A stretch of DNA of 6,510 bases from Minisyncoccota bacterium (GCA_021129615.1 JAJOKY010000018.1:1-6510), one strand, 5' to 3'. Positions 1 through 6,064 are shown, numbered from the stretch's first letter. The notes: generated by a model from the letters alone, not told the origin. Made by a program: numbers and translations.

Positions 1-135
1 ACCCCTAGTTCCAGCAAATCTTCCTAGCCTAAAAACTACCCCTCTCTGATACTCTCTTGTAATCTTAACTGAATGAAAAAGAAGTATTACAATTATTACT
101 ATTATTCCAACTGGACTAAAAATTAAATTTTCCAT
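1..135 (-). CDS. Slipin/stomatin-like SPFH membrane protein, N-terminal fragment (cut by window edge)
   Basis: Only the first 45 codons are inside the window; the rest lies beyond position 1. The ATG at 135-133 opens a protein starting MENLIFSPVG. A hydrophobic helix follows at about residues 9-22, then VKITREYQRGVVFRLGRF at about 23-40. That second stretch matches the hallmark opening of slipins and stomatins, whose family pattern is a short N-terminal membrane anchor followed by a VKI-x-x-EYxRGVVFRLGR start of the SPFH domain. Family members form membrane-bound oligomeric scaffolds and are often paired with a NfeD-type protease partner; any such partner here would lie outside the window. 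No Shine-Dalgarno sequence is visible before the ATG, as for most genes in this window. HflC/HflK or a prohibitin-like protein is less likely, because the EYQRGVVFRLGR wording is typical of slipins. The family call is quite secure; the specific role is unknown. Confidence 0.85.
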   Translation of the reverse strand, partial: MENLIFSPVGIIVIIVILLFHSVKITREYQRGVVFRLGRFAGTRG

Positions 136-219
136 ATTTTTTTATCTTATGTTTATTATCTATTTTCCGACCTTTTAATAAAATTAGAAATCTATATAGT
201 TATTTTCCAAAAATATCTT

Positions 220-327
220 TTATTTCCCCAAAATCTTGAAAGAAAAGTTTCTTTCTCTCTTTGATGACCATTCAAAGGCAGTAATCTCTTTTTTGATAAC
301 CTCTAACCTCTTTATCCGTTCATCCAT
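220..327 (-). CDS. Possible 35-residue small ORF after the nuclease gene
   Basis: This short reading frame begins 7 nt after the nuclease stop codon on the same strand and ends with TAA at 222-220. It starts MDERIKRLEVIKKE, which is compatible with a short charged helix, continues with ITAFEWSSKRERN and ends in FSFKILGK. It has no membrane segment and I do not recognise the family. There is no Shine-Dalgarno sequence, but neighbouring genes lack one too. A single-base change near the GGGG run at 226-229 would move reading into another frame and extend the protein by about seven residues (EIKDIFGK), to a stop at 202-200. A sequencing error or a decaying longer gene is therefore possible. A chance ORF of this length in AT-rich DNA is also quite possible. 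Confidence 0.3.
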   Translation of the reverse strand: MDERIKRLEVIKKEITAFEWSSKRERNFSFKILGK

Positions 328-334
328 ATTTAAT

Positions 335-1384
335 CTATTTTTTATTCCTAGAAAGCTCTTCAATAAAAACTTTGAGCTCTTTTTGAGATAAATTGTCTTT
401 TATTTTTTTCTTAATTTTATCAATATTTTTTTCTATATCTTTTTTGGTAACTTCTATTTCTTTATGGATGCTTTTAGTGTTTCCATCATTGATTCTCTTT
501 CTAATTATATTTTTTTCACCCTCATTAAGAAAACTGTTATCATATATCTTTTTTAGAACAGCATTTCCATTTACTATATAATAAAGGTCTTTTCCTGTTT
601 TTTCATCTATTCCGACCCTCTCTGCCTTTCCAGATAAAATATTATCATATTCACGACACCAAAAACACCTATTATATTTTGAGCTACAAGAAAAATTAGA
701 TAACTGAATCGTTTTTTGAATTTTTTTAGCTTTTTCTTTTATTTTGGCAAGTGTTTTTTTATTATCTTCACTCTTCCTAGAAACTGGCTGATCATCTCTG
801 TTTAGATACCAATAGCTTAGCTTTCTAACCTCTTGATTATAATTATGTTTCGCTAAGAGCTTATATATTGGAAGTTGAAGCGATTGACTCCCCTCTTTAC
901 TTCTTCCGGTTTTAAAGTCTATTATATGTAATGATTCATCTTCTAAAACCTCAACCCAATCAAAGCTTCCGACTAAATCAATTCCATCAAAAAGTTTAAT
1001 TCGAGAAAGTTTATCTGTTTTCTTAAGGGACTTTTTAGATAAAAGTGGATTTTCCCTAAATCTTTTAAGCATAACCAGTCCCCTCTTTTTAAATTCAAGT
1101 TCTTGTTTGCTAGATACAAAGCCTCCCTTTTTGCCTTCATATTTTTTCCAAAAAACTTCTAATTTTTTAGAAAGTGGAATATTAACCCTCTTTAAAGGTG
1201 AGGTGTTGATAACAGAATCGATGGTTTCGTGAACAGCTAATCCTAGTGAGAAGTACGGGTTAACTATCTGAATTCTATTCCCTGTCTCTGAATTTCTATA
1301 AATATTTCTAAAATAATATAACCGTATGCACTTTTCAAAGCTATTAATAGCAGAATAAGATATTCTGATAGTCTCTTTCTCCAT
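335..1384 (-). CDS. RecB-like PD-(D/E)XK nuclease family protein with a cysteine cluster
   Basis: The 349-residue protein carries the motif order of the RecB/Cas4/AddB nuclease superfamily. It opens with ISYSAINSFEKC (7-19, Cys19), followed by GLAVHETID with His52, GSFDWVEV with Asp142, IIDFKTG with Asp156 and Lys158 as the metal-binding D-x-K core, and QLPIY (Gln170, Tyr174). A cysteine group follows: Cys233, Cys240 and Cys243. In relatives, one N-terminal and three C-terminal cysteines bind a 4Fe-4S cluster that pins the nuclease fold. The spacing here is unusual, because the position six residues after Cys243 (often Cys) is Ile249. Residues about 250-349 form a Lys/Glu-rich, probably helical tail that I do not recognise. 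No helicase motifs are present, so it is a stand-alone nuclease, probably acting in DNA repair or processing. There are no cas genes nearby. The gene follows the two-helix membrane protein by 31 nt and has no visible Shine-Dalgarno sequence. Confidence 0.85.
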   Translation of the reverse strand: MEKETIRISYSAINSFEKCIRLYYFRNIYRNSETGNRIQIVNPYFSLGLAVHETIDSVINTSPLKRVNIPLSKKLEVFWKKYEGKKGGFVSSKQELEFKKRGLVMLKRFRENPLLSKKSLKKTDKLSRIKLFDGIDLVGSFDWVEVLEDESLHIIDFKTGRSKEGSQSLQLPIYKLLAKHNYNQEVRKLSYWYLNRDDQPVSRKSEDNKKTLAKIKEKAKKIQKTIQLSNFSCSSKYNRCFWCREYDNILSGKAERVGIDEKTGKDLYYIVNGNAVLKKIYDNSFLNEGEKNIIRKRINDGNTKSIHKEIEVTKKDIEKNIDKIKKKIKDNLSQKELKVFIEELSRNKK

Positions 1385-1415
1385 AGTTAGTAATCAGGTT
1401 ATCAGTAATAGATTC

Positions 1416-1640
1416 CTATTCATCAGATTTATCGATACCATCTTGTTTATCCTCTTTAATAAGTTTAAGGGAAAAATAGACCATAAAAATAGCAAAAAGA
1501 ATAACTAGACTACTAACCCAACTTGGGATACTCCATAGACCAATATAGATATCCCACTCAAACATTAGTCTAATGAAATGAAAAATTGCTCCCAGCGTAA
1601 AAAATGTACCAACAATAAAAAAGTAGAAAGATTTTATCAT
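1416..1640 (-). CDS. Small two-helix membrane protein, unknown function
   Basis: The 74-residue protein has two hydrophobic segments, about residues 4-25 and 36-60. They are joined by a short loop with aromatic residues (FEWDIYIGLWSIPSW) and followed by a charged tail, KEDKQDGIDKSDE, probably cytoplasmic. The EWD-x-x-IGLWSIPSWVS stretch resembles, from memory, a recurring family of roughly 70-residue membrane proteins in uncultivated bacteria; no function is known to me. The start at 1640 is supported because the first helix begins at once and a candidate promoter ends a few bases upstream. No ribosome binding site is visible, consistent with a very short leader. The nuclease gene starts 31 nt downstream, so the two may share a transcript. 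I do not infer a functional link from that alone. Confidence 0.75.
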   Translation of the reverse strand: MIKSFYFFIVGTFFTLGAIFHFIRLMFEWDIYIGLWSIPSWVSSLVILFAIFMVYFSLKLIKEDKQDGIDKSDE

Positions 1641-1650
1641 TTTATTTATT

Positions 1651-1679
1651 ATTTTATTATTATATTATGATAACATCAA
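1651..1679 (-). promoter_or_regulatory. Candidate promoter for the two-helix membrane protein and nuclease
   Basis: On the minus strand, TTGATG (1679-1674) and TAAAAT (1656-1651) are separated by exactly 17 nt, and TAAAAT lies 10 nt before the ATG at 1640. Transcription would start about 3-4 nt before the ATG, giving an almost leaderless message, which fits the missing Shine-Dalgarno sequence. The surroundings are very AT-rich and also contain a TATAAT with no -35 partner, so chance matches are easy. The gene-free stretch 1641-1809 holds nothing else I can support. Confidence 0.4.
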
Positions 1680-1809
1680 TAGGGACTAAAAACAAACCGA
1701 TACTCTAATAGGGTGTAATGAATATAAGATAAATTGAATGCTTATTAAAATACGGGTAGATAAAGTTTCCAAATATCAAATATTTAGAATCTTTCTTTTA
1801 GAGAAATTA

Positions 1810-2976
1810 TCATCTATCTTGTTTTTTATCTAGGCAAAGTTCACTATATAAATTTACTAATCTTTCAGTCTGTTTTGAAATATCAAAGTTTTCAGCAATT
1901 ATCTTAGAATTATAAGACATTTTTTTATAATTTTTTTTATCTTCTAAAACCTTTATTACCATATTAGAATATTCCCCTATCTCTTCTTCTGTTTCGTATC
2001 CATTGACACCATTAATTAGAACATCTTTAAAGGCTAGGTCTTTCACTAGAACAATCGGTAGCCCAGATGCAGCTGCTTCAAGAACCACCAATCCTTGTGT
2101 TTCAGTTTTTGATGAGAAAACAAAAACATCTGATGACTGATAAGCCTTGGCTACCTCTTCTCTTGAAATGAATCCAGTGAAAGAGACCCTTTCTTTTATC
2201 TTAAGATTATTTATCAAGGTGATTAGCCTCTTTTTATAGTGCCCATCCCCTACTAAAAGTAGGTGTATGTTATCTACCTTTAGTGATATCTCTTTAGTCG
2301 CTCTAATTAAAAATTCAATATTTTTTTCTCCAGCAAATCTACCAACAAAGATAAGGACCCTAGCCTTGGGACAAATGTTATACTTCTTACGAAAATTATT
2401 TCTAGGAATATGTTTAAATCTATCAAGATCAACTCCCGTTGACAAGACCTTGATACCTCTCTTAATTTTAATCCCATACAATGTTTTTTCCATTTTCAAT
2501 GAAGGTATTATTGTGGTTTGACATCGGTTACAATAAAATGTTGTCATTCTTTCTATCATTTTTGGTGTGATTACCTTACCCTTCCATAAATAATACTTTA
2601 TAAATTCAGAGTAGAAGGTGTGATAAGTATAAACTAAAGGAATATTTTGTAACCTACTAATGATTAAAGCTAATACTCCCAAATTAAATGGAGTATGAGA
2701 ATGAATAATATCTAATTTTAGTTTTGGAATCTCTTTTAGTATCTTCCATGAAAAAGGGATAGCTACCCTAAGCTCTGGGCGAATAATAAATTTAAATGAT
2801 TTAAATCTAGTGATGTTTTTAGCCTTATCAGTCCCGGACTTATATCCAGGAGCAGTTGGAGCAAAAATATGAACAGTATGCCCCTGTTTCTCTAATTCTT
2901 TCTTAAAAATATCAAGAGAGACCACAACTCCGTTGACTTGTGGGGTGTAAGTATCTGTAAAAAATCCTATATTCAT
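1810..2976 (-). CDS. GT4-family glycosyltransferase, diacylglycerol glucosyltransferase-like
   Basis: This is a 388-residue, full-length GT-B glycosyltransferase. The N-terminal acceptor domain starts MNIGFFTDTYTPQVNGVV (1-18), the usual GT4 opening with a Gly-rich loop, and has HSHTPFNLG at 92-100 and YHTFYSEF at 118-125. The C-terminal nucleotide-sugar domain shows VGRFAGEKN (211-219; Arg213 and Lys218 expected to contact the donor phosphates), LVGDG (241-245), and the E-x7-E motif in ETQGLVVLE (Glu292, Glu300) followed by AAASGLPIV. The SKTETQGLVVLEA wording and the N-terminus resemble, from memory, bacterial 1,2-diacylglycerol 3-glucosyltransferases such as the Acholeplasma monoglucosyl-DAG synthase. 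These act at the inner face of the membrane using UDP-glucose. The substrate is inference; a phosphatidylinositol mannosyltransferase-like or other GT4 role remains possible. The start is the only one that keeps the complete MNIGFFTD strand. The gene lies 45 nt after truB with no Shine-Dalgarno sequence, so it is probably co-transcribed. TGA and TAA stand in tandem at its end. Confidence 0.9.
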   Translation of the reverse strand: MNIGFFTDTYTPQVNGVVVSLDIFKKELEKQGHTVHIFAPTAPGYKSGTDKAKNITRFKSFKFIIRPELRVAIPFSWKILKEIPKLKLDIIHSHTPFNLGVLALIISRLQNIPLVYTYHTFYSEFIKYYLWKGKVITPKMIERMTTFYCNRCQTTIIPSLKMEKTLYGIKIKRGIKVLSTGVDLDRFKHIPRNNFRKKYNICPKARVLIFVGRFAGEKNIEFLIRATKEISLKVDNIHLLLVGDGHYKKRLITLINNLKIKERVSFTGFISREEVAKAYQSSDVFVFSSKTETQGLVVLEAAASGLPIVLVKDLAFKDVLINGVNGYETEEEIGEYSNMVIKVLEDKKNYKKMSYNSKIIAENFDISKQTERLVNLYSELCLDKKQDR

Positions 2977-3021
2977 ATTTTATGGACAATATTTTTATAT
3001 TTTTAATAAATAGAGTGTCTT

Positions 3022-3702
3022 TTAATCGGTAACTTCAAGCTTAGAAAGATATAGATCGTCGCCAATTTCTATTTTAGTTTTACTATTTTTTATTATTTCT
3101 TCTGTTATATCTCCAATTCTAATTCTTTTTAATTTTTTTAGATATGCTCCAGTTTTTAATCTTATTCCAATGTCTTCTGTGAGTGATCTGATATAGGTGC
3201 CGGGTCCAGAGATTACCCTTATTGATAATAAGGGATAACTATAAGTAATTACCTCTATTTTCCTAATAATTATCTTTTTAGGGCTGATAGCTACCTCTTT
3301 GCCTTCCCTCGCTAACTCATAGGCTTTTCTCCCCTTAATTTTTACTGCACTAAACTTGTGTGGTATCTGCATTGTCTCCCCTCTAAGTTCTGATAAGGTG
3401 CTCTCTATCTCGCCAAGTAGTGGTCTTTTTTTACTTACAATAGTTATCGGACCCTCTTGGTCTCCAGTAAGACTTTTTTTACCAAGCTCAATTAAACACA
3501 AATACTCTTTTTCCTTTCCCATCATTAGTGCTAATTTCTTAGTATTTTCTCTCCCAATGGCGACTATGAGAACCCCTTCAGCTAGAGGATCCAAAGTCCC
3601 AGCATGACCCACCTTTTGAATATTAACAGCTTGCCTCACCTCATCAATAATATCATGAGATGTTGGACCGCTTGGCTTATATATCCCAAAAAAACCCTTC
3701 AT
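3022..3702 (-). CDS. truB: tRNA pseudouridine-55 synthase TruB (short form)
   Basis: TruB converts uridine 55 in the T-psi-C loop of tRNAs to pseudouridine. The 226-residue protein has GIYKPSGPTSHD (6-17), the catalytic motif GHAGTLDPLAEGVL (32-45) with the nucleophile Asp38, KFSAVKIKGRKAYELAREG (116-134) and SGPGTYIRSLTEDIG (165-179), all TruB signatures in the right order. At 226 residues it is shorter than the roughly 300 residues of the Escherichia coli protein. It ends about 35 residues after the catalytic fold (last strand KRIRIGDI, about 192-199), too little room for a normal C-terminal PUA domain. The stop is followed by a normal intergenic gap, so this looks like a natural short form. 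The start lies 2 nt after the stop of the upstream membrane protein, without a Shine-Dalgarno sequence, which suggests translational coupling. Confidence 0.95.
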   Translation of the reverse strand: MKGFFGIYKPSGPTSHDIIDEVRQAVNIQKVGHAGTLDPLAEGVLIVAIGRENTKKLALMMGKEKEYLCLIELGKKSLTGDQEGPITIVSKKRPLLGEIESTLSELRGETMQIPHKFSAVKIKGRKAYELAREGKEVAISPKKIIIRKIEVITYSYPLLSIRVISGPGTYIRSLTEDIGIRLKTGAYLKKLKRIRIGDITEEIIKNSKTKIEIGDDLYLSKLEVTD

Positions 3703-3704
3703 AA

Positions 3705-4067
3705 TTACAGTGATAAAAGCATTGAAATTGAAAAAACTAAAAGAATGGAGGCTATCATTTTAACCTTTTTGTCAGATAGAATCCTTACTCTTTCAAGTGA
3801 TTTTTTTATCTTTCTATTAGGAGTAAACAATATCAATATACCACTCAAGAAAAAAAGTGGAGAATGAAAATTACTTATCATAAAATTAGTCCCCCTAGAG
3901 ACATACCAAAGAATTGTAGATATTGACATAAAGACAACCCCCCAAACCCAAAAAGGCAATAGATAGAAGAGATAATAGATTCCTTTTTTACCATTTTTTG
4001 GGTTAATCACAATCGCAAGAAAAAAACCTGAAAGAATTCCAGAAAATATATATATCATATATTGCAT
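3705..4067 (-). CDS. Four-helix integral membrane protein, unknown function
   Basis: The 120-residue protein has about four hydrophobic segments: residues 3-22, 30-56, 69-82 and 103-120. The polar stretches between them are NPKNGKKG, SRGTNFMISNFHS and the basic loop NRKIKKSLERVRILSDKKVK (84-103). By the positive-inside rule, this loop and the NPKNGKKG loop both face the cytoplasm. I do not recognise the family and see no catalytic motif. It is the first gene of an apparent operon with truB (2 nt gap) and the glycosyltransferase. The start at 4067 is preferred over an in-frame ATG three codons later, because a well-formed promoter places its transcription start on this very ATG. The protein ends directly in a membrane helix (SMLLSL). 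Confidence 0.75.
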   Translation of the reverse strand: MQYMIYIFSGILSGFFLAIVINPKNGKKGIYYLFYLLPFWVWGVVFMSISTILWYVSRGTNFMISNFHSPLFFLSGILILFTPNRKIKKSLERVRILSDKKVKMIASILLVFSISMLLSL

Positions 4068-4073
4068 ATTTAA

Positions 4074-4102
4074 AGTATAGCTATATTTGAATTTTTTTTC
4101 AA
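4074..4102 (-). promoter_or_regulatory. Promoter for the four-helix protein-truB-glycosyltransferase operon, predicted leaderless
   Basis: On the minus strand, TTGAAA (4102-4097) and TATACT (4079-4074) are separated by exactly 17 nt, a good sigma-70-type pair. TATACT is followed by only 6 nt (TTAAAT) before the ATG at 4067, so the expected transcription start is the A of the start codon. The absence of any Shine-Dalgarno sequence agrees. The -35 box directly abuts the T-tail of the preceding terminator. Confidence 0.7.
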
Positions 4103-4103
4103 T

Positions 4104-4130
4104 AAAAAAAGAGAGACAGTGTCCCTCTTT
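4104..4130 (-). terminator. Intrinsic terminator of the 37-residue gene
   Basis: Read on the minus strand, AAAGAGGGAC and GTCTCTCTTT form a 10-bp stem (one G-T wobble) around a three-base ACT loop. The stem runs into a T-tract of seven Ts (4110-4104), three of them in the stem. It starts 10 nt after the stop codon of the 37-residue gene. Polarity is clear, because the plus strand has no T-run after the stem. Confidence 0.8.
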
Positions 4131-4140
4131 GGAGTGGTGT

Positions 4141-4254
4141 TTATTTCCTTAAACAATATAAACAAGGCTTTCTTTTAATAGTTCTTGGTTTTTCTATTCT
4201 GGATATTTTTTCTTTTTGTTTATTCTCTTCTTTTTCCTCTTTTTTAGATGACAT
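4141..4254 (-). CDS. 37-residue basic protein with a C-terminal CxxC motif, unknown
   Basis: The ATG at 4254-4252 opens 37 codons ending in TAA (4143-4141). The first about 19 residues are almost only Lys, Glu, Ser, Asn and Gln (MSSKKEEKEENKQKEK), probably a charged, flexible or helical segment. A basic C-terminus follows: KPRTIKRKPCLYCLRK, with Cys31 and Cys34 in a C-x2-C pair. One pair is half of a usual zinc site, so metal binding would need a dimer or partner; a redox role is also possible. I do not recognise it; it is not L36, L34, L33 or S18 by sequence. Support for a real gene is contextual: a strong AAGGAGG upstream, candidate promoters, and a dedicated terminator 10 nt after the stop. 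A TTG directly before the ATG is a possible alternative start. A leader peptide is less likely, since the terminator ends the transcript unit before the next gene, which has its own promoter. Confidence 0.7.
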   Translation of the reverse strand: MSSKKEEKEENKQKEKISRIEKPRTIKRKPCLYCLRK

Positions 4255-4265
4255 CAATTCACCCC

Positions 4266-4272
4266 CCTCCTT
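4266..4272 (-). promoter_or_regulatory. Strong Shine-Dalgarno sequence of the 37-residue gene
   Basis: The minus strand reads AAGGAGG followed by four more Gs, with the ATG 11 nt after AAGGAGG (less if the G-run pairs instead). It is the only consensus ribosome binding site I find before any gene in the window, and it decides the start at 4254. Confidence 0.8.
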
Positions 4273-4309
4273 GAAATACGATATAACATAATAAAAAAAT
4301 AAAAGAAGC

Positions 4310-4336
4310 TTGATGCTATTGTCAATTTATTATACT
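4310..4336 (+). promoter_or_regulatory. rel promoter, predicted leaderless
   Basis: TATACT at 4331-4336 is a good -10 box lying 8 nt before the rel ATG at 4345, so transcription would begin at about 4343-4345. A weaker -35, TTGATG (4310-4315), sits at a short 15-nt spacing. There is no Shine-Dalgarno sequence before rel. The -10 hexamer is identical to the one before the four-helix gene. Confidence 0.6.
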
Positions 4337-4355
4337 CTATATATATGAAAGTCAA
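4329..4355 (-). promoter_or_regulatory. Candidate divergent promoter for the 37-residue gene
   Basis: On the minus strand a perfect TATAAT (4334-4329) follows TTGACT (4355-4350) at a 15-nt spacing, giving a start near 4322. It overlaps the rel -10 box on the other strand, and its -35 lies inside the first rel codons. A perfect TTGACA (4325-4320) further along could serve a second promoter, but only with a weak -10 (TATTTT, 18-nt spacing). Either would give a leader long enough to carry the strong ribosome binding site. Confidence 0.45.
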
Positions 4356-5838
4356 AGAGATAATAAAATTGATGGAATTTTCCTCAAAAGAAGATATTGA
4401 CTTGGTTTCAAGTGCTTTTTCATTTGCTGAGGAAGCTCATAGAGACCAAAAAAGGTTCTCTGGCGAGCCATATTTTATCCATATTTTTGAGACAGCTATA
4501 ACCTTAGCTGAGCTTGGAATGAGCGCTACTACTATATCAGCGGGATTACTTCATGATTGTCTTGAGGATGGAAAAGCCACCCAAGAAGAATTAAAAGAAA
4601 AGTTTGGTAAAGAGATACTTTTTTTGGTTGAGGGAACTAGCAAGCTTGGTAAGATAAAGTATAGAGGGGTAAAAAGACACAGTGAAAGTTTAAGAAAATT
4701 GCTTGTTGCTGTATCTCAAGATATAAGAGTCATCATCATTAAGCTAGCCGATAGACTCCATAATATGAAAACCCTTCAATATGTTCCAGAGCACAAACAG
4801 TACAGAATTGCCAATGAAACATTAGAGATATATGTTCCAATTGCCTATAGGCTTGGCATAAGAAAATTAAACAGAGAACTTGAAGATCTTGCTTTCCCCT
4901 ATGTCTATCCAGATAATTTTATTAAAACTAAAAAACTACTTAAAACTAGAATTAGTGAGGATAATGAAAAATTAAAAAAATTTCAAAGATCGGTAATAAA
5001 ACTATTGGCAAAGAAAAAAATTATTGACTTTAGGGTTGATTATAGAATTAAGACCCTCTATAGCCTATTTAATAAGTTAGAAAGAAAAGATTGGAATATT
5101 GATAAAATATATGATATATCTGCGATGAGAATAATAATTTCTAATGCGGATGATTGTTATAAGGTGCTTGGACTGATTCACGGAATGTGGAGACCCTTAC
5201 CAGGAAGAATTAAGGATTATATCGCTTTTCCAAAACCTAATGGATATAGAGCTATCCACACTACCATTTTTACAGGATACGGAAATGTAGTTGAAATTCA
5301 AATTAAAGATAAAGAGATGTATCGTGAATCAGAGTATGGCGTAGCCTCTCATGCTAGCTTTAAGGAGAAAAAAACTGATAAAGATAATTTCTTATGGATA
5401 CAACGACTACTACCTTTTAAATTTATCTTAAATGGGAACAATGATCGAAAAGAAAAAAACCTTGATGATGTTCCTGTCTGGTTAAAAGATATGGTTGAAT
5501 ATCAAAAAACAATTAAAGATGGTGAGGATATCAAAGAGGATATGAAGAATGATTTTTTCCAACAAAGGATATTCGCCTTTACTCCTCAGGGGGATGTAGT
5601 TGATCTACCAATTGGATCAACTCCAATTGATTTCGCCTACTCCATTCACTCAGATATAGGGAATCATATATCTGAAGCGAAGGTTAATGGTAAGATGACA
5701 TCTTTTGATACACCACTTATGAATGGAGATATTATTGAGATAATAACTAAAAAAAATGTTATCCCTAAAAAAAAGTGGTTAAGCTATGTTAAAACTGCTA
5801 GTGCCAAAAAACATATCCAAGCAAGTTTAAAAAAATAA
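4345..5838 (+). CDS. rel: Bifunctional (p)ppGpp synthetase/hydrolase (RelA/SpoT), short form
   Basis: The 497-residue cytosolic enzyme makes and degrades the stringent-response alarmone (p)ppGpp. The HD hydrolase domain (about 20-185) keeps all expected manganese and catalytic residues: Arg37, His46, His70-Asp71, Glu74-Asp75, Asp136 and Asn140 (KLADRLHNM). The synthetase domain (about 225-340) has Asp257 (YDISAMR), RIKD at 288-291, the G-loop NGYRAIHTT (Tyr301, His305) and Glu317 (VEIQI). The RxKD form is typical of bifunctional Rel/SpoT rather than synthetase-only RelA (ExDD). A TGS domain follows at about 407-470, including AYSIHSDIGNH with His435. The protein ends about 27 residues later, so most of the helical region, the zinc-finger and the ACT/RRM domains of the roughly 730-residue forms are missing. 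The clean TAA and absence of homologous sequence downstream argue for a natural short form. The start fits the family N-terminus. I see no clear terminator. Confidence 0.95.
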   Translation: MKVKEIIKLMEFSSKEDIDLVSSAFSFAEEAHRDQKRFSGEPYFIHIFETAITLAELGMSATTISAGLLHDCLEDGKATQEELKEKFGKEILFLVEGTSKLGKIKYRGVKRHSESLRKLLVAVSQDIRVIIIKLADRLHNMKTLQYVPEHKQYRIANETLEIYVPIAYRLGIRKLNRELEDLAFPYVYPDNFIKTKKLLKTRISEDNEKLKKFQRSVIKLLAKKKIIDFRVDYRIKTLYSLFNKLERKDWNIDKIYDISAMRIIISNADDCYKVLGLIHGMWRPLPGRIKDYIAFPKPNGYRAIHTTIFTGYGNVVEIQIKDKEMYRESEYGVASHASFKEKKTDKDNFLWIQRLLPFKFILNGNNDRKEKNLDDVPVWLKDMVEYQKTIKDGEDIKEDMKNDFFQQRIFAFTPQGDVVDLPIGSTPIDFAYSIHSDIGNHISEAKVNGKMTSFDTPLMNGDIIEIITKKNVIPKKKWLSYVKTASAKKHIQASLKK

Positions 5839-5940
5839 ACCCCTGCTTACGCAACAGCTAACCACTGACAACTAACTACTAACAAGTGACAGGTTTACAC
5901 TTTGCGTTTTTTTGATGCGTCCCCTTTTTTTCGGGGGGGG

Positions 5941-5999
5941 AATTGCTTAATTGGTTAATTTTGGATTACGGATTACGAATTAGGATAGGAAGAAAGAGG
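5941..5999. repeat. Imperfect direct repeat, copy 1
   Basis: This copy starts AATTGCTTAATTGGTTAATT, continues with GGATTACGGATTACGAATTAGG and ends AGGAAGAAAGAGG. It is preceded by a run of eight Gs. It aligns with copy 2 along its full length, with a few substitutions and one 6-nt insertion from an internal tandem GGATTACG unit. Confidence 0.75.
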
Positions 6000-6011
6000 A
6001 ATAGGAGGGGG

Positions 6012-6064
6012 AATTGGTTAATTGGTTAATTTCGGATTGCGGATTAGGACAGGAAAAAAAGAGG
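6012..6064. repeat. Imperfect direct repeat, copy 2
   Basis: This copy starts 71 nt after copy 1 with AATTGGTTAATTGGTTAATT, followed by CGGATTGCGGATTAGGACAGG and AAAAAAAGAGG. It too is preceded by a G run (five Gs). Inside, AATTGGTT is itself repeated in tandem. Confidence 0.75.

Noticed and set aside
238..255. GAAAGAAA/TTTCTTTC inverted repeat as a terminator
   Set aside because: The stem is weak and AT-rich with a two-base loop, and no T-tract follows on either strand.
393..581. Plus-strand ORF of 62 codons
   Set aside because: It lies wholly opposite the nuclease gene. Its Phe/Ile/Ser-rich product is what the antisense of Lys/Glu-rich coding sequence gives.
2267..2521. Plus-strand ORF of 84 codons
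   Set aside because: It is antisense to the glycosyltransferase, whose family motifs are complete. It has no recognisable domain or start signal.
3356..3867. Two plus-strand ORFs (3356-3607 and 3604-3867)
   Set aside because: Both are antisense to truB and the four-helix gene, and neither has a ribosome binding site or family signature.
1..5838. Alternative genetic code (TGA as glycine, as in some CPR lineages)
   Set aside because: All genes read at full family length with the standard code and use ordinary glycine codons. The glycosyltransferase ends at TGA at the expected place, although the following TAA makes that single case weak evidence.
5849..5913. ACGCAA...TTGCGT followed by a T run as the rel terminator
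   Set aside because: There are only six pairs around a loop of nearly 50 nt with little internal pairing, so it is too weak to call.
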